A stretch of DNA of 56,195 bases from Gryganskiella cystojenkinii (lineage: Eukaryota > Mortierellomycota > Mortierellomycetes > Mortierellales > Mortierellaceae). The DNA lies in the NCBI GenBank assembly GCA_015852425.1, contig JAAAIG010000133.1:1-56195 (forward strand), in the 5' to 3' direction. Below, in pieces: positions 22,801-34,200 of the stretch. Under the pieces are notes generated by a model. That model worked only from the letters and a program-made list of their open reading frames with translations. It ran no database searches and was not told the DNA's origin. The position numbers and the translations under genes are program-made. Each line of letters starts with the position of its first letter. Positions within the stretch are counted from its first letter, which is position 1.

Positions 22801-24057
22801 AGGTCGCCGTTGGGGAGCCACTCCATGATGATACTGATCTGGTTGTTCTTGTTGGTCACGCCCATGAACCGAGTAATATAATTACACCGATCCAGCTTCT
22901 TCAAAATTGCGACTTCACTTTTGAGCATGTCCAACATATCCTGTGACCCAAAAAACCCCAACGGTTTCTCGGCGACCTCTTGTGCGAGCCATGATCGTTT
23001 GTGGACCGGAAAAGTTCTACCCCTTCGCGTCTCTGCGGGGGCGATGGGCAGCACTTGATTATAATCGAGCTCGACCGAGGCCAGGATATCGTCCATGGGT
23101 CGATTAGTCGCAATCATCTGACGGATCCCGACGAGTTGACCACCAAGACTGTCGAGACCGTTCTGGAGGTCTTTTCGGAAAACCTTGAGTTCAACCATGT
23201 CTTCCTCTAGTGCGTTCCTGTCTGTCTCCAGTTGAGCCTGTGTCCTCAGTGCGATTCCGAGGTTGAGCTGTTTGTGGGTTAGGTAGAGAAAAGAAATAAT
23301 ATTAGTCCCTCTGAGCACGGCTTTTCATTTGGGTATCCTTTTCTAAACCCACGCCACAAACAGAGACACTAACAATCTACGTCGACATCAATGAAAAAAT
23401 CGGCACGTTGTGCTTTGCATCATGTATCCAATTCTTTTTTTTTTTTTTTATCAAACCTCGATGGCTTGAGCCCAAGTCGGGAAGGGAAGGAGGGGAAGGA
23501 GAGAACGGGAAAAAAAAATGTCCAGCTGGCCGAAAGGGACAAAGAAAGAAAGAGTAGATTCAAACTCACCTCCATGACACAGTTGTCAAACTCCCGCAGC
23601 AACGCATCAAACTCGTCGCGATATCTCAACGCGTAGAAAAGCTATGTGTGATTGTAGGAGTGTGATATGTTTCATATGTGATATGCGAAGAAGGTAGTCA
23701 GCATCTTCCTCTGCAAACGAGGTACAACTCACCGTGAATGTTGAACTTTACGACGAACAATGTTACCTTTGAGAATGTCTTTTTTTTACTAATCTCGAGG
23801 ACAAAGTCCTTCATTCGATCCAACAGGTACATATAGTTTTTGAAGGCATTCTCAGGAAAAGCGACTTTTCTTGGACCACCCAACTGGACTTGTTGTTGAT
23901 GTCGCTCAAAGGCCGCCTTGACAACCTCGGTCGCAATCTGAATTCGGTGGTTCATGGCCATGCACGAGACCTTGTTTGCCTGTGCAGTCTTTGCAGCCTC
24001 GTTGATGGCCATGGCCTGCTGCATAGCCCCAGAGAACTGGCTCTGGTCAACTACCAT
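19802..24057 (-). CDS. MLKL-like pseudokinase with N-terminal helical bundle, polyQ linker and Sel1 repeats
   Basis: Five exons on the minus strand: 23767-24057, 23570-23641, 22782-23267, 22618-22689 and 19802-22528, all joining in phase 0, giving 1,215 residues. Residues about 10-170 form an alpha-helical bundle with the pattern NKVSCMAMNHRI ... NYMYLLDRMKDFVLEI ... LFYALRYRDEFDALLREFD, as in the MLKL N-terminal four-helix family. Residues about 210-452 are a kinase fold: a VAEK strand (Lys222), EWLPNGDLASAL hinge, RWLAPEKMTP, DIYSFGMLLFEI and a final RLRPT. Both catalytic aspartates are lost: HRD reads HKT (312-314) and DFG reads NFR (332-334). No glycine loop is visible, so it should be a pseudokinase. 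Residues about 453-1045 are Gln/Pro/Ser-rich. Residues about 1050-1205 contain Sel1-type (TPR-like) repeats (AHFYTAVCFLEGQG, AFAQFLVGDAYHKG). A role in regulated cell death or signalling is inference. Confidence 0.82.
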
Positions 24058-25229
24058 GACGAGATGTTTCTAGGAGGAGGGAAATAAAAACGTTTCTTGG
24101 ATGGAGGGGGTGGAGGAGAGCGGGCGTCTGAAGAGAGCTCGAGGAAGCTGGGACGAAGGGAACGGATGTCGATGGAGTGAACGGGCGGGACGGTTGATGA
24201 GCAAAAAGAAAAAGAAAAAACACACCAGCAAGGGCGAAGGGGTAAAAGGTTGGGCAGGGGAGACAACCGAAAAAATAAAAATAAACTCTTAGCTTATTTG
24301 CATGGCACAAGAGCAAGGAGAAGGACAGTCAATGGTGAAGGGTGAATGAATGGAACGAATGGCAAAGACGACAAGAACAAGGAATGGTGATTGGAAAGCT
24401 TCCCTGCCTTCGTTCCGCTCTTTGCTATGGTAGCAATAGCAGCACTGCCTCACAAAAAAACCAACGCTATCCAAAGTCCAAGGCAAGTCTGTAGCATGTT
24501 TCCCCCGCACACTAAAGGGCCGACCAGCGCAAAAATACTTTAAATACTTTTTTTTTTCGTGTGGCTGGCCCAATGTTCTCCTCACTCAACCTCTTGTCCT
24601 TTTATTCAGCAACCCAAAACGCTGGCTCGCTGGCTTGTTCTCCTTGGCAAGAACACAAGCTCGAGCCTTCGTCGCCTTGCTCAACATTTTTATGATCGAT
24701 TTGTTTTTTCTTTCTTTTCTGTGTTTTTGTTGATGCTGTTGTGCTTCCAATCTGCAGCTTTCTGTTGGTTCCTTTTTTTTTGGAGAAGCGATCCTTGCTT
24801 TTTTTTTTATAAATCCATTCATCGTGGCATCTTCCTGCCCCTGGATGTCGCATGGCACAGGAGCGCACTTTCCAGCTCTCTTCTCTCCCACGCGGTTAGT
24901 GAATCAGCGTGATCCGTGCATTCAGCTCACACAAAAGAAAAGAAAAACAATTTGATGTGGCAGGGAACAACAGAAAAACAGAAAAACAAAACAAAACAAA
25001 CGTCGTGAAATAAATATGAAAAAAGGTCGCGATGACTGGTAGATTTTAAAGATGAGAAATGCATATCTTTTTTCTTTATTATACATGTGTGGTTTGGAGG
25101 GGCATCGAGGAAGAAGAGGCATAAGTAGGGGAAAACTATATCGACAATGAGTTTAACTTCTCAATGGCCACACAATAAGAGAGAGCGAGAGTTGAACAAG
25201 GCGAAAAGATGTCAAAACTTTGGGACAGC
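24058..25229. other. Intergenic region
   Basis: About 1.2 kb between two minus-strand genes. It should hold the pseudokinase promoter on the left (GA-rich on the plus strand, so CT-rich leader on the minus strand, 24,070-24,270) and the DUG1 3' region on the right. It contains several poly-A/T tracts. Overlapping open frames at 24,560-24,910 look random. Confidence 0.4.
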
Positions 25230-27343
25230 TTAGAACTGCAAGGCAGAGAGCTCCCAAAGGTAAGCACCGAGCAACTTGGTACCCTCAATGTAGTTTGAAC
25301 GATCCAACTTCTCGTTGATCGAGTGAGCACCATCGGAGGAGCGACCCATGGGCAACAACAAAACGTTCTTGTTCAAAGCATCCTGGAAGGTCAAGGTAAC
25401 AGGGATGGAACCACCCTCACGGGTCAAATCGGGCTTGACCTTGAAGACACGCTCAACAGCGTTAGCAGCGGCAACATAGTTGGGGTGCTCGAACGATGCC
25501 ACCCAAGGCTTGCCAGCGTGGAGGCACTCGACCTCGATCGTGTTCTTGGATCCGAGCTTGGCAAACTCCTCGTTGATGTACTTGACAACGTGCTCATTGA
25601 TGCGCTCAGGGACCATGTTGGGAACAGAGCGGATCGAGAACTTTCCAATGACCTTGGCGGGGATGACAGTCTTGGCACCGGCAGCAGAGAAGGCTCCCTC
25701 AATTCCGTGGAGGGAGAGGGAGGGGTAACGCCAGCGGCCCTTCAAGGCATCAATATGGTTATCGTGGATGGTGTTCTCGGCATCAATGGCGTTGTGGAGG
25801 GTCTGCAAGTTGAAGTCCAAGGGAGGATAAGAAGCCTCCTCGGCAGCTATTTCACAAGAAAAACAATTATAAACGGACGATAGATTTTGTGGTTAGCTTT
25901 TTTGACACCTTTGTTCCTCGCGAGCGATTCAAGAATTCATAAGGAGAGATCGAGGTCCTTACCAGTCAAGGGAGCGACATCGTCCATGATACCGGGGATG
26001 AGGATCTTGCCCTGAGGGGTAACGAGCTTGGAGAAGATATAGGCCAAGTCGGTCATGGGCTCGTGGACGGTACCACCAAAGACACCCGAGTGAAGATCAC
26101 GACCGGGACCCTTAATGGCGACCTTGTAGTAAGAGATTCCACGGAGACCATAGGTGATGCAGGGCTTGCTGTCGCCCAACCAGTAGTTGTCAGAAATGCA
26201 GACGGCATCGACATCCGAGAACCAGCCCTTAGCCTCGGCAATAATCACATCATCCAAACCCTCAGAACCGTTCTCCTCCATACCTGTTGAAGAAAAGAAA
26301 AACATGGAAAATAATCAGACGGCGTTCACTAAGTTGTATCCCAGCCAAATTAGGGATCGATCGATTCGTCGATCTGTCGCTAGTCTTGTGTTTTTTTGTT
26401 GTCACTGCTGTTCTCCCTTAAGAAAAAACAGCCAACCATTCTTCTTTTTGTCCTTTATCCTTACCCTCGAAGCACATGCGGAGGTTAACGGGGAGCTCAA
26501 GTCCCAACTTCTGGTGGGCCTCAATGGCGTTCAACCATCCGAGGATGGGTCCCTTGTCATCGGTGGAACCACGTCCAACGAGCTCACCCTTCTCGTTTTC
26601 GATCAACTCGAAGGGCTCAGTGGCCCAGCCGTCCTCCTTGAGAGCGGGCTGGACATCGTAATGGCCATAGACCAAGATGGTCTTCTTGGCGGGGTCACGA
26701 CCGTAGGCACCCAAGACAATGGGAGGGAGCTGGAGAGTGTGTCCGTCCATCTCGTGGGTACCGGGATCGCGGATGACGAATCTAATAATTGATCATTTAA
26801 GAAAGAAGATTCAATTGATCTGGATTGATATCCTGTGCTTTTGAAGAGTAACAATAAAGTGTCGCACTTACTCGACACCGAGGCGGGTGAGCTCCTTTTT
26901 GATCCACTCGCCCATGCGGAAGACCTCAGGGCGGAGAGCGACATCGGAGGAGACACTAATTGTTGAGTTGAACGTAAAGCGGAGTGTGGGGTTAGTAAGC
27001 GTGCTTGCACAACAAAAAGGCGTGCTTCCTTTATGACCGGAAGCACAACGTAGTATAATTGATATGTAGACTGGGGGAGGTTGTCCGCAAAGAAAAAGAA
27101 AAAGAAATGAATGAAAGAATGTATTTCTGAGTAGTGTATGCCAACATTGCTCTCGACAATGAATGTTTGGTCCAGTGAGGCGAATCTGCTGTTTCCCACG
27201 GTTTGAATCTGCAAAAGAAATGAAACGAGTGAAATGAAGAACAGGCTCTACCTGGGAATGGCAACGACCTCGCGGAGACGGTCGACGTAAAGGTTTTGGT
27301 CCTTGTCGACTTGAGCAAAGAACTGGTTGAGTTGAGCGTCCAT
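25230..27343 (-). CDS. DUG1: Cys-Gly metallodipeptidase Dug1 (M20 family)
   Basis: Five exons on the minus strand: 27252-27343, 26872-26955, 26465-26781, 25963-26283 and 25230-25846, giving 476 residues, the normal length for Dug1/CNDP2. The joined sequence reads [20 protein letters not shown] across the first junction, as the family requires. The M20 di-metal motifs are present: [30 protein letters not shown] with the catalytic Glu pair, CISDNYWL and GAHSINEKL near the end. The enzyme splits Cys-Gly from glutathione breakdown, and other dipeptides, in the cytosol. In yeast it also works in the Dug complex with Dug2 and Dug3. Codons are strongly biased to C/G in third position, which suggests high expression. 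Intron 1 (26956-27251) is the longest. The gene is head-to-head with TMEM18. Confidence 0.95.
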
Positions 27344-27828
27344 TATGAAGTAAGATTGAAATGAGAGAAGGGGATGGAGAGGGGAGTAAAGAAGCAGAAG
27401 ACAAGAAGAAAAAAAATCCGTGTGCGGGGGACTTTTTTTCCCATAAAGCAAGTACCCTCGAAGGAACACCGTGGAAAAAAAAAGTACTTTTTTTTTCCGC
27501 CCTTCCTTTGTTTTTTCCACGTCACGTTTTCGTTTTTTCCTTTCTGTTCTGATGTTCTGGGGCACAAAAAGAAGCTTTCCTCTGATTCTCTTTTTGGTCT
27601 TTGTCCTGGCGGCTCTTCTCTCCGTCACACGCACGTCTCGTTCAAAAAAAAAAAAGTGGTGGCAAAAAAAAGACCTTTGTATTTCCTTCCATTTCCATTA
27701 CACAAACAAGCTCAAGCTCCCATTTCGCACTAGCAGAGGACCATTAATTACCACACAGGACACGCAGCCTACCAAATCAACCAAAATAAACCAATCAGAC
27801 CATCAGAGGAATCACTAGTCAATTAACA
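27344..27828. other. Bidirectional promoter, DUG1 / TMEM18
   Basis: 485 nt between two divergent starts. It is rich in poly-A and poly-T runs (for example 27,473-27,500 and 27,643-27,672) that could exclude nucleosomes. A CCAATCAG-like sequence appears at about 27,790-27,797. No gene seen. Confidence 0.5.
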
Positions 27829-28891
27829 ATGGCATCAAAAGCCTCGTCATCGTCATCCCACTTCTGGGACGACTTCTGGAACACCCTTTACCAGTTCTCT
27901 CATCCCTTCTCCTCAACCTTCTTTGACTCGCTCTTTGACTCGACCGCTGACGACTCGACATCACAACCCTCCACAGCACCGACAGCACCATCTCAAGCTG
28001 GCAGTCAGACGCAACACTTTGCAGACTTCACGACGTTTGAAAAGTTCTGGCACCAACTCCAGCACGGCGGCGGACCTGGATCTGGATCTGGGCAAGGACC
28101 TACGAATGCCATGGAACATATCCAGGTCGCGTGGACAGATCTCAAGACTGCCATCATGGGATTCATTTCTGCCGTAAAGAGAGATTTTTTATTGCTGGTA
28201 TTCTTTCCTCATTCTATGGCGCCATATCACCCCTTCTTTTACTCACCAGGATTCTGTTGTCTGATCATGTAAAAATAGGTCGAGTGGGAACAGACGTGGA
28301 TCCAGATGATCCTGGCCATGCACCTGATCATCTTTGTGGCCATTCTTCTCCTCCGCAACCGACCTAACGCTCTTGGAGCCATGCTGTTTTGCACCAGTAA
28401 CGCTTCTTCTTTGAATGCTTTTTGTTGCTTACATGTGTTTGGGACTATGTTAGTCGTCACGTTTGCTGACACCCCCCTTCCTATTTCCGCTATAACATGA
28501 TACAGTCTTGCTGGCAGCCCTGTCAGAGCCATTGAACGGAATCGGTCATCGACACTGGCAACAATTTTCGGATGATAACTACTTTGATACACACGGTGTC
28601 TTCTTGAGTCTTGTCTGGGCCCTGCCCCATCTGATCAACGCGATATTGGCTGTGGTGAGCTTGAGACTTTGTTGACTTCACCCCTGTTCCTTGTTTGAGG
28701 CTGCTCCTTGGGCGGTTTGGCTGACTTGACGTTTTATGACGACGGTTTCTGCTATCAGTATCTAACACCACCAATTCTTATTGACAATAATCGTCACTCT
28801 CCAGATACTACTGCTTCGAGCCACGGTCACTTTACTGGTCAAGGTCAAGAGAGCACAGCTCCAGGAGAGCAGAGCCAAGAAAGAGAAATAA
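27829..28891 (+). CDS. TMEM18: TMEM18 family nuclear-envelope membrane protein
   Basis: Four exons: 27829-28173, 28279-28396, 28506-28654 and 28805-28891, in frame, 232 residues. Residues about 95-232 match TMEM18. They include WTDLKTAIMGFI and EWEQTWIQMILAMHLIIFV, then LLAALSEPLNGIGHRHWQQF. The signature stretch DDNYFDTHGVFLSLVWALP precedes a last span (HLINAILAVILLLRATVTLL) and a basic tail (KVKRAQLQESRAKKEK). TMEM18 sits in the inner nuclear membrane, and its basic tail has been proposed to bind DNA. It is lacking in budding yeast. Animal and plant TMEM18 are about 140-160 residues. Here about 90 extra N-terminal residues are Ser/Thr/Phe-rich with a Gly/Ser stretch. The stop codon lies inside GAAATAAATG, so an AATAAA overlaps the end. 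Confidence 0.9.
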
Positions 28892-29347
28892 ATGTAGGAG
28901 AGAAAGAGAGAGGCAGAGAGAGGAATGATGCTCCTTCCCCGCTTCTATTCCCCTTTTTCCGTCCTTCCAAGTTTTTTTTCTTTCTTTATCATTATGCGAA
29001 GTCTTACGGATCTGACGAAAGCGCGCTGTCTCAAAGGGACGATCAACAAGGACAAAAGACTCAAAGTGTAATGTGGTGGCCCGTGGTTTGTTTTTCTCAA
29101 TGGCTCGGAAGGAAAGCTTTTTGCCTGTGTCTCTCCTATTTTTTGATGGGAGTCAACTTCAAGAAAAATCCTCCTTTACGGTTTGGACCCTGGAAGCAAC
29201 ACAGACTGTCATCACGTTGCATTCTCGCACGTACGTATGGCACGACGAGGGGTAAAGAACGTGAAGAGAGAGAGAGAAGAGGTTCTCCTTTTTCATGGAT
29301 GACGAAGAAGGGGAAAGGGAAAGAACAAGAGGCCACACACACACACA

Positions 29348-29380
<33 letters not shown>

Positions 29381-31100
29381 GACAGGTGGCCACGAGATAA
29401 AAAAAAATCGGCAATATGATCAACGAGAGAAATACAGGACCCAAAGACCAAAGTATAGCACAGGACACCAACGTGAAGGCAAAGGACGCGTTTTGTTGGC
29501 GACAAACAAAGCCACTGATGACAAGCGATGTGCACACCAAACAACAACATCGGACACCTCCAAGGTGAGAAAGAGAGCAGCAAAGACGTCAAGCACACCA
29601 ACCTAAAAAAGCTTATTTTTCCTCTCTGGGCGGGGACTGGACGAATCTGAAAAACGTGGCTGTGGACTGGGGATCAAAAGTCTCGTCCAATTGTTTTACC
29701 TCCTCTACGTCGTGGAGGGGAGAAGGGGGGCGCCCCAAGATCACCCGTTGTCCTGTGTCGTCCTGACAAATTCCCGGTTCAATCCTGAAAAGGAGAGAGA
29801 GAAAGAGATTGAGAGGAGTGAGAACGTAGAGACGGGGGGAAAGGGATGAAAGGAGAGAAGAGGGGGAAAGGACGCCCTGAAGAAACTGGCAGATGATCGA
29901 CGGCAACGAATCCTTTATATTTTGTATCGGTGTATCCCTGTTGATTTTCCTCGACAGTAGAAACTATCGAGAACATCGCTGGGAAACCCGAAAATACTTT
30001 CGACGCCAACACAGGCAGAAAAACAACAGGGTTATTTGGACGATGTGGGCTGTTTTAGAGCTAGAAAACAGAGCAAAAAACGTTGCAAAATAAACAAAAA
30101 ATATATAAGACTTGGGCGAAAGGGCTTGAGGATTGGAAACACAAGAATCGAAATGTGCAATAATCAAGTAGGTACAACCGCAAAGGTAGCATCTCTTTTT
30201 TTTTGTTGCTGTCATGATCTTTCTTGTTGTTGGCGTCCGTGTGTTGTGTGTCCATGTGCAGCGCTTTCTACTTTTCCTGCCCTTGAACCGCACTGTAGTG
30301 AGCGCACTGTTTGCACTGTCGAGAAAATAGAAAAAAGGGCGAAGGCAGGGCAGAGAAAAGAAACTGACCAACGGGAACAAAGAAAGGCCCTACTCCTTCC
30401 CTTTCAATGAACCCCCTCCCCCCCCTTTTGCCATAGTCCGTTTATTTTTTGTTGATCCCCTCCTTCCTTTCTCATTTCTTTTCTTTCTTTCATTGTTTCT
30501 TCAATCCCCGATCCAATTGTCATTCTCAATCCCTCGGTCACATTCCACGCCACACCCTCTATTTCTCCTATTCTCATCCCACCCGGTGACACGCCCAATT
30601 CTCTTTTTTTTTTCAATTTGCATTCTCTCCTTCAAATCATTGCATGCTATAGCATAGTAGCAACTTTTAGTTGTGTTTCTAGGTCTCTTTTTGTCTCTTC
30701 TTCATCTTCTTCCGGGACAGCGAGCCAAGAGTTTAGCATGTTTGCTGCATAGAACAAGAAAGAGCAACTCTCACACACACACAACAGCCCGTGCCTGAGT
30801 CCTTTCCCTCTCTATCTTTGTTCCTGACTTTGACTTTTTGACTTTTATCTTGTATTTATTTTCAGTTTTCTGTGGTGTCGATTTCATTACATCGTTGCAA
30901 CCTTCTTTTTTTTTGCTCAATTTTCTGCTCTCTTCATTCGTTCATCCGCCTCTTTTGTTTTCTCGCTCTCGTCTTCTTTCTCTCCTCTTTTCATTTTTTT
31001 CGCTTCATTTCTTGTCCCACCATCCCAACCCCTCATCGTTCCTATCGTTCTTCCCTTCATCGTCATCGCTCTCTGTTAAATATCCTCTCCTTCTGCAAAG
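28892..31100. other. Long intergenic region with simple repeats
   Basis: 2.2 kb between two plus-strand genes. It contains an (AC)n(TC)n microsatellite (29333-29375), T-rich tracts and a long CT-rich leader (30,780-31,090) before the flippase start. A minus-strand frame at 29613-29790 has coding-like codons after a good acceptor (CTCCTTTTCAG), but I could not link it to an upstream exon. Everything else appears non-coding. Confidence 0.4.
29333..29375. repeat. (AC)n(TC)n microsatellite
   Basis: A run of about eight CA dinucleotides changes directly into about fourteen CT dinucleotides. It lies in the non-coding stretch after TMEM18 and should be length-variable among strains. Confidence 0.95.
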
Positions 31101-31197
31101 ATGACTTCATCATCATCGGGACCACCTGGTTCCCCACCACACCACTCCCTCTCGACCTCCTCCTCCGTCTCTTCCTTCTCTCTACCTCAACCAGCAG

Positions 31198-31229
<32 letters not shown>

Positions 31230-34200
31230 AATCCATCTTTAGCATCATCGCCACCCCGTTCGATACATCACCAACAACCACTTAGATCGTCGTCCACTTT
31301 TTCTTCTTCTTCTTCACTCGCTTCTTCCTATCAAGGGTCTCCTGCATTACTCTCTCCCTCAAATCCACCTCTGGCCCCTGCCCCTGGCCCTGCCTCTACC
31401 TCTACATCTGCTTCTTCCACCGTTCCTGTTGCCTCTTCTTCCTCTGGTTCCTCATCCCCTATCAATAGATCTCTCTCACCAGCAACAGCAAACAAATTCA
31501 TAAACCGCCCCCGGAGTGGTTCCTTACCCATGGCTCATCTCTCCAGCAGACCCCCGACGACGTCTTCCTCACTCCGACTCGAGGTCTTGCCGGATGAACT
31601 TCCTGCCAAAGCCGGTGCACCCTCTTCTTCTTCCCCTTCATCAACATTAACAACACCTAGAGCCGGACCATCAGCAACGCTCTCTGCACCCTCTTCAAAG
31701 TTACGCCATGTCACCTCTCAATCCACGTTCGGCGCCACTTCTTCTGCAGCGTCAACGGGTGGTCGATCCAGAAGTGCGTCTATCACGTCCCCTCGACCAG
31801 CCAACCTATCTTTACTCGCTCCTCCTTCTCCGTCACTCTCACCCAGCCTCAACCCTGCCACAGCTCCCTCATCCTCAACAGCATCCTCGACAGCAGCATC
31901 GCCTTCGACTGCAGTGCGACGTCCTCGCAGTGGGAGCGCAGCTCCGGTGTTGTCCAGCAACTCTTTCCAACAACGAAAGAGTGGCCAGATCGACCAGGAA
32001 GATTCTGATCTTGTAGTACAGCAACAACTCAATCTCAGTCTCGATAAGGGTCCACCCCAGAGTACAGAGACCTGGGATCCCGTCATCCCTGATATTTTAG
32101 TCCATGATGAGGATCAGATCGAATCAATCGGGGGTGTAGACAAAGATAGGCATCATCATCATGATGAAGAGGAAGAAAAGATCGTCAATGCTTACCAGAT
32201 CTTGAACCTGATCATTCCTGATATCTCGGAGGCGGCCGCTGCTGCTGAGGCTGCTGAACAACTCGAACTCGAACAACAACAGCAACAGGAGATCGAAACA
32301 ACGACGCCACCAACAACAGGTAGTTCAGCCAACACGGGGGATTCATCAACGGCAACTGTAGGGAACAACAACTCTGGTGAACCAGCAGATATGACGATGA
32401 GCGACTACCTCAGGTCAAACTTGAACGGTGCGACCGATTACCTCGCCGCCTCGACCTTGGGTCTTGGGGCAGGACTCGTCCCACCGTCAGTCTCGAATCC
32501 AGCAACCCGACCTGGAACGCCTTTGCCTCCACCAGCAGCAACGTCGACCACGAGCTTAGCCCTTAGCATGGGTACACCATCAGCAACACTCGCCCAACGG
32601 TTCCGACTCCCCTTCTCTTCACGAGCGTTCGTACCACCCTCTCGACCAGCGTCTGTTCATCAATTGAACCAACAACAGTCTGCAGTGACCGCGGCAGGAG
32701 GAACCACGAATGGCGAACCTACGTACAGAGGCTCGGAGGGCTTGCTCGGCATCACCAACCCACTTCAACCTGGAACAAACCTCAACAACGGGTCCGGCAT
32801 TCGCTCATCATTCTTTGATTACCGCTTCACAAATCTATTACAATTTGCCGGGTCCAGTATTGCGCCCAGTATCCGTTCTTTTGACTTGAACCGGAACAAT
32901 GGAGAGGGTGGTGAAGACTCGAAACAAGATTTTTACGAGGTCGAGTTCAATGCGCCGTTGGACCCTGTCGAAGAGGAAGCCCGGAGAATGGATCATACTG
33001 CTTGGGGAAAGGTCCGCAAGGTCTTGCGATCCGGTTTCCCTGGCCGAGATCTGGACCCGAAAACGAGGAAACCCCGGTACAAATACCCGACCAACAATAT
33101 CAAGACGACCAAGTATACGCTGGTGACCTTTTTACCTGTCAACCTTCTCTTCCAGGTAAATTGTTTTGATGTTTATTTTAGTTTCCCTTTTTCCTTTGAG
33201 GGGAGGAGTGACCCACGTAATGATGATGACAACAAGGTTGATCATAAAAAGGAAAGGCGGCTAGAACCAACATCAACAACAAACGGGTCAGCGGAACCAA
33301 AACAGCAAGTCAACAAAAAAACAAAAGTATTGTCGGAACATTAATTACGCGCAAAAAGACAAAACAAAATTGAATCGGGGACAGGAATTTGACCACTCTG
33401 CCGGAAACATTTTTTATGGTTGAGAACCTGTTTGGTTGGGATGATCGGGAGCTTTACTTTTTGTGTTACATGATGGATGCTTCTTGACCTTCGATATGCG
33501 ATCGAGACAGTACACTAACCAACGCTCCTCTTTGTCCCCCACCACATCCATTCTTTGTAATTTTGCGTGTGCTCTCGTCCGCATTGTGTGAACATTCACC
33601 CGGATCGATGGATTGTTTTTCCTTTTTCTTCCGCACGGTTGCTCAATTCTGCACGCACACGACCACAAATTGACACGACCAACGGACGAATCAACCGAAC
33701 CAACCCTCAACTTGTACCATTTTCTCGACTGAACGGAAAAAAACGATGACGACAACGATCGCTGTGTCCCGTTGTTACACACGGCACGGACGGAATTGAA
33801 TCGACCCTTTCCTGTACCTTGAAAACCAACTTTTTCACACCAAAAAACCAGTTCAAGCGCTTCTACAACATCTATTTCTTGTGCGCTGCCGTCTTCGTCT
33901 GCGCAGAACCCTCGCTCTCACCCGTCACAGAGATCTTGCCACTGACGCTTGTCTTGACCATCACCGCCATTAAGGATGCTCTTGAAGACTACGTAAAGCC
34001 ATAGGAAAAATCAAATACTTTTGGTTTTCTTTTCCTTTTTTTTTGACAGAGGTACATCTTGAAGAAAAAAAAACTAACTTCAAAACTCTTCTTTTTTTAT
34101 GTTGCTTGTGAACATAGCGTCGCTACCAACAAGATAAACGGTCCAACAGTCTCGAATGTACATTAGTTCGTCAGGGAGAACTCATCCCCATCAAATCCAA

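Noticed and set aside
29772..29788. A tRNA B-box-like sequence (ggttcaatcc).
   Set aside because: The flanking bases do not form a T-stem, and no A box or acceptor stem lies at the right distance.
30052..30067. A 16-nt match to the start of the engineered Cas9 guide-RNA scaffold (gttttagagctagaaa).
   Set aside because: The match stops after 16 nt; the rest of the scaffold, a promoter, a terminator and any vector sequence are missing. The surroundings are ordinary AT-rich intergenic DNA, so it is taken as coincidence.
33156..33851. The 696-nt first intron of the flippase gene, checked for a nested gene.
   Set aside because: The only sizeable frame (33414-33782, -) is Lys/Arg/Cys-rich without pattern, and the exons on both sides join into a perfect P4-ATPase sequence.
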